Of a stretch of DNA of 64,000 bases, positions 47,001 to 60,100 are shown one piece after another (position 1 is the first letter of the stretch; every line of letters begins with the position of its first letter). Origin of the DNA: Karalla daura (taxonomy: Eukaryota; Chordata; Actinopteri; Chaetodontiformes; Leiognathidae); the NCBI GenBank assembly GCA_029224185.1, contig CM055191.1, positions 26,171,805 to 26,235,804 on the forward strand, read 5' to 3'. The translations under genes were made by a program, and so were the position numbers. The notes beneath the pieces are model-generated. The model was not told where the DNA came from, ran no database searches, and was given only the letters and a program-made list of their open reading frames with translations.

Positions 47001-48681
47001 TCAGCTCTCGTTTTGCTCTTTTCACGCTGCTCCCAGCCACACCCGAAGCAGCAGACAAATTCTTTTTTCCAGTTTTGTAGGAAGATTGGTGCTCTCTCAT
47101 GCGGGGCAGGCCATAAACCCGTGCGCCTTGTGAAATTTAAACGACGAGCCTCACCGTAGGCCCAGTGCAGCCTTTTCTCTCCATAAGCCCCCATTCATTG
47201 TCCAACCGCTGCCATCAATGTTAAACGTTACACTACTCCTCGCGACTGTGGCCACAGTTCTCATAGTACACACACCAAATCGTGTCAGGGCGTTCTGGAA
47301 ACTCTCCCCTACGGCTTGACAGTGAGCTCATATTCCAGATAGGTGAAAGCGCAGTCTCCATAGAGCCAAATGTTTATCACTTGGCCAATTTGGCTTTTTC
47401 CCATAAGAATGAATGGGGAAAACAGAACTCCACAAACAAACATTCACAACTTTGCCATTCTTTGACTTTGAAACTTCATTTTCATTTCAAAAATTGAAGA
47501 ATCTTGTGGCTTGTTTGTGTAGCGAGTTGCACGCTGATAGGTTGTATGGTTTTTCAGCAGCACCTCTTCTCGACGACCATGTGCCCAGGTACCTGCTCCA
47601 ATGTCTCCTCTGCTGACATGGTCATACAAAGTGATGAGGCGTCCAGCTTCAATGCACCCCAGCATATGGCACAGGCCCTGGGAGACTCCCAGAGTTTGAA
47701 AGGGCCCCCTCAGCATTGGGCATGTCCAATCTCTTCTTAGCACCGGGCCGACATGCGGGATCGCTTAAAAATCAGCTCTCGTTTTGCTCTTTTCACGCTG
47801 CTCCCAGCCACACCCGAAGCAGCAGACAAATTCTTTTTTCCAGTTTTGTAGGAAGATTGGTGCTCTCTCATGCGGGGCAGGCCATAAACCCGTGCGCCTT
47901 GTGAAATTTAAACGACGAGCCTCATCGTAGGCCCAGTGCAGCCTTTTCTCTCCATAAGCCCCCATTCATTGTCCCACCACTGCCATCAATGTTAAACGTT
48001 ACACTACTCCTCGCGACTGTGGCCACAGTTCTCATAGTACACACACCAAATCGTGTCAGGGCGTTCTGGAGACTGTCCCCTACGGCGTGACAGTGAGCTC
48101 ATATTCCAGATAGGTGAAAGCGCAGTCTCCACAGAGCCAAATGTTTATCACTTGGCCAATTCGGCTCGTTCCCATAAGAATGAATGGGAAAAACAGAACT
48201 CCACAAACAAACATTCGCAACGTTGCCATACTTTGGCTTTGAAACTTCATTTTCATTTCAAAAATTGAAGAATCTTGTGGTGTGTTTGTAGAGCGAGTTG
48301 CACGCTGATAGTTTGTATGGTTTTTCAGCAGCACCTCTTCTCGACGACCATGTGCTCAGGTACCTGCTCCAATGTCTCCTCTGCTGACATGGTAATACAA
48401 AGTGATGAGGCGTCCAGCTTCAATGCACCCCAGCAGATGGCACAGGCCCTGGGAGACTCCCAGAGTTTGAAAGGGCCCCCTCAGCATTGGGCATGTCCAA
48501 TCTCTTCTTAGCACCGGGCCGACATGCGGGATCGCTTAAAAATCAGCTCTCGTTTCGCTCTTTTCACACTGCTCCCTGCCACACCCGAAGCAGCAGACAA
48601 ATTCTTTTTTCCAGTTTTGTAGGAAGATTGGTGCTCTCTCATGCGGGGCAGGCCATAAACCCGTGAGCCTTGTGAAATTTA
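44056..48681. repeat. Six-monomer block, copy 2 (Qd-Aa-Rb-Qd-Qd-Rb)
   Basis: 4,626 bp, monomers at 44056, 44827, 45598, 46369, 47140 and 47911. It carries the same rare markers as copy 1: taaatccg (near 44,801), cgtaacac with ctcgtgtctg (near 46,456) and acattcacaac (near 47,440). The edges differ: the first unit has ccatgag and accacag where copy 1 has ccataag and accactg, and the last unit has gtgagcc near 48,663 where copy 1 has gtgcgcc. Confidence 0.9.
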
Positions 48682-51600
48682 AACGACGAGCCTCATCGTA
48701 GGCCCAGTGCAGCCTTTTCTCTCCATGAGCCCCCATTCATTGTCCCACCACAGCCATCAATGTTAAACGTTACACTACTCCTCGCGTCTGTGGCCACAGT
48801 TCTCATAGTACACACACCAAATCGTGTCAGGGCGTTCTGGAGACTGTCCCCTACGGCGTGACAGTGAGCTCATATTCCAGATAGGTGAAAGCGCAGTCTC
48901 CATAGAGCCAAATGTTTATCACTTGGCCAATTTGGCTTTTTCCCATAAGAATGAATGGGAAAAACAGAACTCCACAAACAAACATTCGCAACTTTGCCAT
49001 TCTTTGACTTTGAAACTTCATTTTCATTTCAAAAATTGAAGAATCTTGTGGCTTGTTTGTGTAGCGAGTTGCACGCTGATAGGTTGTATGGTTTGTCAGC
49101 AGCACCTCTTCTCGACGACCATGTGCCCAGGTACCTGCTCCAATGACTCCTCTGCTGACATGGTCATACAAAGTGATGAGGCGTCCAGCTTCAATGCACC
49201 CCAGCATATGGCACAGGCCCTGGGAGACTCCCAGAGTTTGAAAGGGCCCCCTCAGCATTGGGCATGTCCAATCTCTTCTTAGCACCGGGCCGACATGCGG
49301 GATCGCTTAAAAATCAGCTCTCGTTTCGCTCTTTTCACGCTGCTCCCAGCCACACACGAAGCAGCAGACAAATTCTTTTTTCCAGTTTTGTAGGAAGATT
49401 GGTGCTCTCTCATGCGGGGCAGGCCATAAACCCGTGCGCCTTGTGAAATTTAAACGACGAGCCTCATCGTAGGCCCAGTGCAGCCTTTTCTCTCCATAAG
49501 CCCCCATTCATTGTCCCACCACTGCCATCAATGTTAAACGTTACACTACTCCTCGCGACTGTGGCCACAGTTCTCATAGTACACACACCAAATCGTGTCA
49601 GGGCGTTCTGGAAACTGTCCCCTACGGCGTGACAGTGAGCTCATATTCCAGATAGGTGAAAGCGCAGTCTCCATAGAGCCAAATGTTTATCACTTGGCCA
49701 ATTTGGCTTTTTCCCATAAGAATGAATGGGAAAAACAGAACTCCACAAACAAACATTCGCAACTTTGCCATTCTTTGACTTTGAAACTTCATTTTCATTT
49801 CAAAAATTGAAGAATCTTGTGGCTTGTTTGTGTAGCGAGTTGCACGCTGATAGGTTGTATGGTTTTTCAGCAGCACCTCTTCTCGACGACCATGTGCCCA
49901 GGTACCTGCTCCAATGTCTCCTCTGCTGACATGGTCATACAAAGTGATGAGGCGTCCAGCTTCAATGCACCCCAGCAGATGGCACAGGCCCTGGGAGACT
50001 CCCAGAGTTTGAAAGGGCCCCCTCAGCATTGGGCATGTCCAATCTCTTCTTAGCACCGGGCCGACATGCGGGATCGCTTAAAAATCAGCTCTCGTTTCGC
50101 TCTTTTCACGCTGCTCCCTGCCACACCCGAAGCAGCAGACAAATTCTTTTTTCCAGTTTTGTAGGAAGATTGGTGCTCTCTCATGCGGGGCAGGCCATAA
50201 ACCCGTGAGCCTTGTGAAATTTAAACGACGAGCCTCATCGTAGGCCCAGTGCAGCCTTTTCTCTCCATGAGCCCCCATTCATTGTCCCACCACAGCCATC
50301 AATGTTAAACGTTACACTACTCCTCGCGTCTGTGGCCACAGTTCTCATAGTACACACACCAAATCGTGTCAGGGCGTTCTGGAGACTGTCCCCTACGGCG
50401 TGACAGTGAGCTCATATTCCAGATAGGTGAAAGCGCAGTCTCCATAGAGCCAAATGTTTATCACTTGGCCAATTTGGCTTTTTCCCATAAGAATGAATGG
50501 GAAAAACAGAACTCCACAAACAAACATTCGCAACTTTGCCATTCTTTGACTTTGAAACTTCATTTTCATTTCAAAAATTGAAGAATCTTGTGGCTTGTTT
50601 GTGTAGCGAGTTGCACGCTGATAGGTTGTATGGTTTGTCAGCAGCACCTCTTCTCGACGACCATGTGCCCAGGTACCTGCTCCAATGACTCCTCTGCTGA
50701 CATGGTCATACAAAGTGATGAGGCGTCCAGCTTCAATGCACCCCAGCATATGGCACAGGCCCTGGGAGACTCCCAGAGTTTGAAAGGGCCCCCTCAGCAT
50801 TGGGCATGTCCAATCTCTTCTTAGCACCGGGCCGACATGCGGGATCGCTTAAAAATCAGCTCTCGTTTCGCTCTTTTCACGCTGCTCCCAGCCACACCCG
50901 AAGCAGCAGACAAATTCTTTTTTCCAGTTTTGTAGGAAGATTGGTGCTCTCTCATGCGGGGCAGGCCATAAACCCGTGCGCCTTGTGAAATTTAAACGAC
51001 GAGCCTCATCGTAGGCCCAGTGCAGCCTTTTCTCTCCATAAGCCCCCATTCATTGTCCCACCACTGCCATCAATGTTAAACGTTACACTACTCCTCGCGA
51101 CTGTGGCCACAGTTCTCATAGTACACACACCAAATCGTGTCAGGGCGTTCTGGAGACTGTCCCCTACGGCGTGACAGTGAGCTCATATTCCAGATAGGTG
51201 AAAGCGCAGTCTCCACAGAACCAAATGTTTATCACTTGGCCAATTCGGCTCGTTCCCATAAGAATGAATGGGAAAAACAGAACTCCACAAACAAACATTC
51301 GCAACGTTGCCATACTTTGGCTTTGAAACTTCATTTTCATTTCAAAAATTGAAGAATCTTGTGGTGTGTTTGTAGAGCGAGTTGCACGCTGATAGTTTGT
51401 ATGGTTTTTCAGCAGCACCTCTTCTCGACGACCATGTGCTCAGGTACCTGCTCCAATGTCTCCTCTGCTGACATGGTAATACAAAGTGATGAGGCGTCCA
51501 GCTTCAATGCACCCCAGCAGATGGCACAGGCCCTGGGAGACTCCCAGAGTTTGAAAGGGCCCCCTCAGCATTGGGCATGTCCAATCTCTTCTTAGCACCG

Positions 51601-54600
51601 GGCCGACATGCGGGATCGCTTAAAAATCAGCTCTCGTTTCGCTCTTTTCACGCTGCTCCCTGCCACACCCGAAGCAGCAGACAAATTCTTTTTTCCAGTT
51701 TTGTAGGAAGATTGGTGCTCTCTCATGCGGGGCAGGCCATAAACCCGTGAGCCTTGTGAAATTTAAACGACGAGCCTCATCGTAGGCCCAGTGCAGCCTT
51801 TTCTCTCCATGAGCCCCCATTCATTGTCCCACCACAGCCATCAATGTTAAACGTTACACTACTCCTCGCGTCTGTGGCCACAGTTCTCATAGTACACACA
51901 CCAAATCGTGTCAGGGCGTTCTGGAGACTGTCCCCTACGGCGTGACAGTGAGCTCATATTCCAGATAGGTGAAAGCGCAGTCTCCATAGAGCCAAATGTT
52001 TATCACTTGGCCAATTTGGCTTTTTCCCATAAGAATGAATGGGAAAAACAGAACTCCACAAACAAACATTCGCAACTTTGCCATTCTTTGACTTTGAAAC
52101 TTCATTTTCATTTCAAAAATTGAAGAATCTTGTGGCTTGTTTGTGTAGCGAGTTGCACGCTGATAGGTTGTATGGTTTGTCAGCAGCACCTCTTCTCGAC
52201 GACCATGTGCCCAGGTACCTGCTCCAATGACTCCTCTGCTGACATGGTCATACAAAGTGATGAGGCGTCCAGCTTCAATGCACCCCAGCATATGGCACAG
52301 GCCCTGGGAGACTCCCAGAGTTTGAAAGGGCCCCCTCAGCATTGGGCATGTCCAATCTCTTCTTAGCACCGGGCCGACATGCGGGATCGCTTAAAAATCA
52401 GCTCTCGTTTCGCTCTTTTCACGCTGCTCCCAGCCACACACGAAGCAGCAGACAAATTCTTTTTTCCAGTTTTGTAGGAAGATTGGTGCTCTCTCATGCG
52501 GGGCAGGCCATAAACCCGTGCGCCTTGTGAAATTTAAACGACGAGCCTCATCGTAGGCCCAGTGCAGCCTTTTCTCTCCATAAGCCCCCATTCATTGTCC
52601 CACCACTGCCATCAATGTTAAACGTTACACTACTCCTCGCGACTGTGGCCACAGTTCTCATAGTACACACACCAAATCGTGTCAGGGCGTTCTGGAAACT
52701 GTCCCCTACGGCGTGACAGTGAGCTCATATTCCAGATAGGTGAAAGCGCAGTCTCCATAGAGCCAAATGTTTATCACTTGGCCAATTTGGCTTTTTCCCA
52801 TAAGAATGAATGGGAAAAACAGAACTCCACAAACAAACATTCGCAACTTTGCCATTCTTTGACTTTGAAACTTCATTTTCATTTCAAAAATTGAAGAATC
52901 TTGTGGCTTGTTTGTGTAGCGAGTTGCACGCTGATAGGTTGTATGGTTTTTCAGCAGCACCTCTTCTCGACGACCATGTGCCCAGGTACCTGCTCCAATG
53001 TCTCCTCTGCTGACATGGTCATACAAAGTGATGAGGCGTCCAGCTTCAATGCACCCCAGCATATGGCACAGGCCCTGGGAGACTCCCAGAGTTTGAAAGG
53101 GCCCCCTCAGCATTGGGCATGTCCAATCTCTTCTTAGCACCGGGCCGACATGCGGGATCGCTTAAAAATCAGCTCTCGTTTTGCTCTTTTCACGCTGCTC
53201 CCAGCCACACCCGAAGCAGCAGACAAATTCTTTTTTCCAGTTTTGTAGGAAGATTGGTGCTCTCTCATGCGGGGCAGGCCATAAACCCGTGCGCCTTGTG
53301 AAATTTAAACGACGAGCCTCATCGTAGGCCCAGTGCAGCCTTTTCTCTCCATAAGCCCCCATTCATTGTCCCACCACTGCCATCAATGTTAAACGTTACA
53401 CTACTCCTCGCGACTGTGGCCACAGTTCTCATAGTACACACACCAAATCGTGTCAGGGCGTTCTGGAGACTGTCCCCTACGGCGTGACAGTGAGCTCATA
53501 TTCCAGATAGGTGAAAGCGCAGTCTCCACAGAGCCAAATGTTTATCACTTGGCCAATTCGGCTCGTTCCCATAAGAATGAATGGGAAAAACAGAACTCCA
53601 CAAACAAACATTCGCAACGTTGCCATACTTTGGCTTTGAAACTTCATTTTCATTTCAAAAATTGAAGAATCTTGTGGTGTGTTTGTAGAGCGAGTTGCAC
53701 GCTGATAGTTTGTATGGTTTTTCAGCAGCACCTCTTCTCGACGACCATGTGCTCAGGTACCTGCTCCAATGTCTCCTCTGCTGACATGGTAATACAAAGT
53801 GATGAGGCGTCCAGCTTCAATGCACCCCAGCAGATGGCACAGGCCCTGGGAGACTCCCAGAGTTTGAAAGGGCCCCCTCAGCATTGGGCATGTCCAATCT
53901 CTTCTTAGCACCGGGCCGACATGCGGGATCGCTTAAAAATCAGCTCTCGTTTCGCTCTTTTCACGCTGCTCCCTGCCACACCCGAAGCAGCAGACAAATT
54001 CTTTTTTCCAGTTTTGTAGGAAGATTGGTGCTCTCTCATGCGGGGCAGGCCATAAACCCGTGAGCCTTGTGAAATTTAAACGACGAGCCTCATCGTAGGC
54101 CCAGTGCAGCCTTTTCTCTCCATGAGCCCCCATTCATTGTCCCACCACAGCCATCAATGTTAAACGTTACACTACTCCTCGCGTCTGTGGCCACAGTTCT
54201 CATAGTACACACACCAAATCGTGTCAGGGCGTTCTGGAGACTGTCCCCTACGGCGTGACAGTGAGCTCATATTCCAGATAGGTGAAAGCGCAGTCTCCAT
54301 AGAGCCAAATGTTTATCACTTGGCCAATTTGGCTTTTTCCCATAAGAATGAATGGGAAAAACAGAACTCCACAAACAAACATTCGCAACTTTGCCATTCT
54401 TTGACTTTGAAACTTCATTTTCATTTCAAAAATTGAAGAATCTTGTGGCTTGTTTGTGTAGCGAGTTGCACGCTGATAGGTTGTATGGTTTGTCAGCAGC
54501 ACCTCTTCTCGACGACCATGTGCCCAGGTACCTGCTCCAATGACTCCTCTGCTGACATGGTCATACAAAGTGATGAGGCGTCCAGCTTCAATGCACCCCA

Positions 54601-57162
54601 GCATATGGCACAGGCCCTGGGAGACTCCCAGAGTTTGAAAGGGCCCCCTCAGCATTGGGCATGTCCAATCTCTTCTTAGCACCGGGCCGACATGCGGGAT
54701 CGCTTAAAAATCAGCTCTCGTTTCGCTCTTTTCACGCTGCTCCCAGCCACACCCGAAGCAGCAGACAAATTCTTTTTTCCAGTTTTGTAGGAAGATTGGT
54801 GCTCTCTCATGCGGGGCAGGCCATAAACCCGTGCGCCTTGTGAAATTTAAACGACGAGCCTCATCGTAGGCCCAGTGCAGCCTTTTCTCTCCATAAGCCC
54901 CCATTCATTGTGCCACCACTGCCATCAATGTTAAACGTTACACTACTCCTCGCGACTGTGGCCACAGTTCTCATAGTACACACACCAAATCGTGTCAGGG
55001 CGTTCTGGAAACTGTCCCCTACGGCGTGACAGTGAGCTCATATTCCAGATAGGTGAAAGCGCAGTCTCCATAGAGCCAAATGTTTATCACTTGGCCAATT
55101 TGGCTTTTTCCCATAAGAATGAATGGGAAAAACAGAACTCCACAAACAAACATTCACAACGTTGCCATTCTTTGACTTTGAAACTTCATTTTCATTTCAA
55201 AAATTGAAGAATCTTGTGGCTTGTTTGTGTAGCGAGTTGCACGCTGATAGGTTGTATGGTTTTTCAGCAGCACCTCTTCTCGACGACCATGTGCCCAGGT
55301 ACCTGCTCCAATGTCTCCTCTGCTGACATGGTCATACAAAGTGATGAGGCGTCCAGCTTCAATGCACCCCAGCATATGGCACAGGCCCTGGGAGACTCCC
55401 AGAGTTTGAAAGGGCCCCCTCAGCATTGGGCATGTCCAATCTCTTCTTAGCACCGGGCCGACATGCGGGATCGCTTAAAAATCAGCTCTCGTTTTGCTCT
55501 TTTCACGCTGCTCCCAGCCACACCCGAAGCAGCAGACAAATTCTTTTTTCCAGTTTTGTAGGAAGATTGGTGCTCTCTCATGCGGGGCAGGCCATAAACC
55601 CGTGCGCCTTGTGAAATTTAAACGACGAGCCTCATCGTAGGCCCAGTGCAGCCTTTTCTCTCCATAAGCCCCCATTCATTGTCCCACCACAGCCATCAAT
55701 GTTAAACGTTACACTACTCCTCGCGACTGTGGCCACAGTTCTCATAGTACACACACCAAATCGTGTCAGGGCGTTCTGGAGACTGTCCCCTACGGCGTGA
55801 CAGTGAGCTCATATTCCAGATAGGTGAAAGCGCAGTCTCCATAGAGCCAAATGTTTATCACTTGGCCAATTTGGCTTTTTCCCATAAGAATGAATGGGAA
55901 AAACAGAACTCCACAAACAAACATTCGCAACTTTGCCATTCTTTGACTTTGAAACTTCATTTTCATTTCAAAAATTGAAGAATCTTGTGGCTTGTTTGTG
56001 TAGCGAGTTGCACGCTGATAGGTTGTATGGTTTGTCAGCAGCACCTCTTCTCGACGACCATGTGCCCAGGTACCTGCTCCAATGACTCCTCTGCTGACAT
56101 GGTCATACAAAGTGATGAGGCGTCCAGCTTCAATGCACCCCAGCATATGGCACAGGCCCTGGGAGACTCCCAGAGTTTGAAAGGGCCCCCTCAGCATTGG
56201 GCATGTCCAATCTCTTCTTAGCACCGGGCCGACATGCGGGATCGCTTAAAAATCAGCTCTCGTTTCGCTCTTTTCACGCTGCTCCCAGCCACACCCGAAG
56301 CAGCAGACAAATTCTTTTTTCCAGTTTTGTAGGAAGATTGGTGCTCTCTCATGCGGGGCAGGCCATAAACCCGTGCGCCTTGTGAAATTTAAACGACGAG
56401 CCTCATCGTAGGCCCAGTGCAGCCTTTTCTCTCCATAAGCCCCCATTCATTGTCCCACCACTGCCATCAATGTTAAACGTTACACTACTCCTCGCGACTG
56501 TGGCCACAGTTCTCATAGTACACACACCAAATCGTGTCAGGGCGTTCTGGAAACTGTCCCCTACGGCGTGACAGTGAGCTCATATTCCAGATAGGTGAAA
56601 GCGCAGTCTCCATAGAGCCAAATGTTTATCACTTGGCCAATTTGGCTTTTTCCCATAAGAATGAATGGGAAAAACAGAACTCCACAAACAAACATTCGCA
56701 ACTTTGCCATTCTTTGACTTTGAAACTTCATTTTCATTTCAAAAATTGAAGAATCTTGTGGCTTGTTTGTGTAGCGAGTTGCACGCTGATAGGTTGTATG
56801 GTTTTTCAGCAGCACCTCTTCTCGACGACCATGTGCCCAGGTACCTGCTCCAATGTCTCCTCTGCTGACATGGTCATACAAAGTGATGAGGCGTCCAGCT
56901 TCAATGCACCCCAGCATATGGCACAGGCCCTGGGAGACTCCCAGAGTTTGAAAGGGCCCCCTCAGCATTGGGCATGTCCAATCTCTTCTTAGCACCGGGC
57001 CGACATGCGGGATCGCTTAAAAATCAGCTCTCGTTTCGCTCTTTTCACGCTGCTCCCAGCCACACCAGAAGCAGCAGACAAATTCTTTTTTCCAGTTTTG
57101 TAGGAAGATTGGTGCTCTCTCATGCGGGGCAGGCCATAAACCCGTGCGCCTTGTGAAATTTA
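48682..57162. repeat. Trimer/dimer region (Rb, Qc', Qd), no A-type monomers
   Basis: Eleven 771-bp monomers. Together with the Rb unit at 47,911 the order is Rb-Qc'-Qd-Qc', Rb-Qc'-Qd, Rb-Qc'-Qd, Qc'-Qd. The trimer period of 2,313 bp is clear between 50,995-53,307 and 53,308-55,620. A four-monomer offset of 3,084 bp links 48,682 with 51,766 through the rare cacacacgaag (near 49,353 and 52,436). Rb and Qc' junctions carry gtgagcc near 50,211, 51,749 and 54,061. Confidence 0.88.
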
Positions 57163-60100
57163 AACGACGAGTCTCATCGTAGGCCCAGTGCAGCCTTTTC
57201 TCTCCATAAGCCCCCATTCATTGTCCCACCACAGCCATCAATGTTAAACGTTACACTACTCCTCGCGACTGTGGCCACAGTTCTCATAGTACACACACCA
57301 AATCGTGTCAGGGCGTTCTGGAGACTGTCCCCTACGGCGTGACAGTGAGCTCATATTCCAGATAGGTGAAAGCGCAGTCTCCATAGAGCCAAATGTTTAT
57401 CACTTGGCCAATTCGGCTCGTTCCCATAAGAATGAATGGGAAAAAAAGAACTCCACAAACAAACATTCGCAACTTTGCCATTCTTTGACTTTGAAACTTC
57501 ATTTTCATTTCAAAAATTGAAGAATCTTGTGGCTTGTTTGTGTAGCGAGTTGCACGCTGATAGGTTGTATGGTTTTTCAGCAGCACCTCTTCTCGACGAC
57601 CATGTGCTCAAGTACCTGCTCCATTGTCTCCTCTGCTGACATGGTAATACAAAGTGATGAGGCGTCCAGCTTCAATGCACCCCAGCAGATGGCACAGGCC
57701 CTGGGAGACTCCCAGATTTTGAAAGGGCCCCCTCAGCATTGGGCATGTCCAATCTCTCCTTAGCACCGGGCCGACATGCGGGATCGCTTAAAAATCAGCT
57801 CTCGTTTCGCTCTTTTCACGCTGCTCCCAGCCACACCCGAAGCAGCAGACAAATTCTTTTTTCCAGTTTTGTAGGAACATTGGTGCTCTCTCATGCGGGT
57901 TAGGCCATAAACCCGTGCGCCTTGTGAAATTTAAACGACGAGCCTCATTGTAGGCCCAGGGCAGCCTTTTCTCTCCATGAGCCCCCATTCATTGTCCCAC
58001 CACTGCCATCAATGCTAAACGCTACACTACTCGCGACTGTGGCCACAGTTCTCATACTACACACACCAAATCGTGTCAGGGCGTTCTGGAAACTCTCCCC
58101 TACGGCTTGACAGTTAGCTCATATTCCAGATTTGGGAAAGCGCAGTCTCCATAGAGCCAAATGTTTATCACTTGGCCAATTTGGCTTTTTCCCATAAGAA
58201 TGAATGGGAAAAACAGAAATCCACAAACAAACATTCGCAACGTTGCCATACTTTGACTTTGAAACTTCATTTTCATTTAAAAATTTGAAGAATCTTGTGG
58301 TGTGTTTGTATAGCGAGTTGCACGCTGATAGGTTGTATGGTTTTTCAGCAGCACCTCTTCTCGACGACCATGTGCTCAGGTACCTACTCCAATGTCTCCT
58401 CTGCTGACATGGTCATACAAAGTGATGAGGCGTCCAGCTTCAATGCACCCCAGCAGATGGCACAGGCCCTGGGAGACTCCCAGAGTTTGAAAGGGCCCCC
58501 TCAGCATTGGGCATGTCCAATCTCTTCTTAGCACCGGGCCGACATGCGGGATCGCTTAAAAATCAGCTCTCGTTTCGCTCTTTTAACGCTGCTCCCAGCC
58601 ACACCCGAAGCAGCAGACAAATTCTTTTTTCCAGTTTTGTAGGAACATTGGTGCTCTCTCATGCGGGGCAGGCCATAAACCCGTGCGCCTTGTGAAATTT
58701 AAACGACGAGCCTCATCGTAGGCCCAGTGCAGCCTTTTCTCTACATGAGCCCCCATTCATTGTCCCACCACAGCCATCAATGTTAAACGTTACACTACTC
58801 CTCGCGTCTGTGGCCACAGTTCTCATAGTACACACACCAAATCGTGTCAGGGCGTTCTGGAGACTGTCCCCTACGGCGTGACAGTGAGCTCATATTCCAG
58901 ATAGGTGAAAGCGCAGTCTCCATAGAGCCAAATGTTTATCACTTGGCCAATTCGGCTCGTTCCCATAAGAATGAATGGGAAAAACAGAACTTCACAAACA
59001 AACATTCGCAACTTTGCCATTCTTTGGCTTTGAAACTTCATTTTCATTTCAAAAATTGAAGAATCTTGTGGTGTGTTTGTGTAGCGAGTTGCACGCTGAT
59101 AGGTTGTATGGTTTTTCAGCAGCACCTCTTCTCGACGACCATGTGCTCAAGTACCTGCTCCATTGTCTCCTCTGCTGACATGGTAATACAAAGTGATGAG
59201 GCGTCCAGCTTCAATGCACCCCAGCAGATGGCACAGGCCCTGGGAGACTCCCAGATTTTGAAAGGGCCCCCTCAGCATTGGGCATGTCCAATCTCTTCTT
59301 AGCACCGGGCCGACATGCGGGATCGCTTAAAAATCAGCTCTCGTTTCGCTCTTTTCACGCTGCTCCCAGCCACACCCGAAGCAGCAGACAAATTCTTTTT
59401 TCCAGTTTTGTAGGAACATTGGTGCTCTCTCATGCGGGTTAGGCCATAAACCCGTGCGCCTTGTGAAATTTAAACGACGAGCCTCATTGTAGGCCCAGGG
59501 CAGCCTTTTCTCTCCATGAGCCCCCATTCATTGTCCCACCACTGCCATCAATGCTAAACGCTACACTACTCGCGACTGTGGCCACAGTTCTCATACTACA
59601 CACACCAAATCGTGTCAGGGCGTTCTGGAGACTGTCCTCTACGGCGTGACAGTGAGCTCATATTCCAGATAGGTGAAAGCGCAGTCTCCATAGAGCCAAA
59701 TGTTTATCACTTGGCCAAATAGGTTCTTTCCCATAAGAATGAATGGGGAAAAGAGAACTCCACAAACAAACATTCGCAACGTTGCCATACTTTGACTTTG
59801 AAACTTCATTTTCATTTCAAAAATTGAAGAATCTTGTGGTGTGTTTGTGTAGCGAGTTGCACGCTGATAGGTTGTATGGTTTTTCAGCAGCACCTCTTCT
59901 CGACGACCATGTGCTCAAGTTCCTGCCCCATTGTCTCCTCTGCTGACATGGTCATACAAAGTGATGAGGCGTCCAGCTTCAATGCACCCCAGCAGATGGC
60001 ACAGGCCCTGGGAGACTCCCAGAGTTTGAAAGGGCCCCCTCAGCATTGGGCATGTCCAATCTCTTCTTAGCACCGGGCCGACATGCGGGATCGCTTAAAA

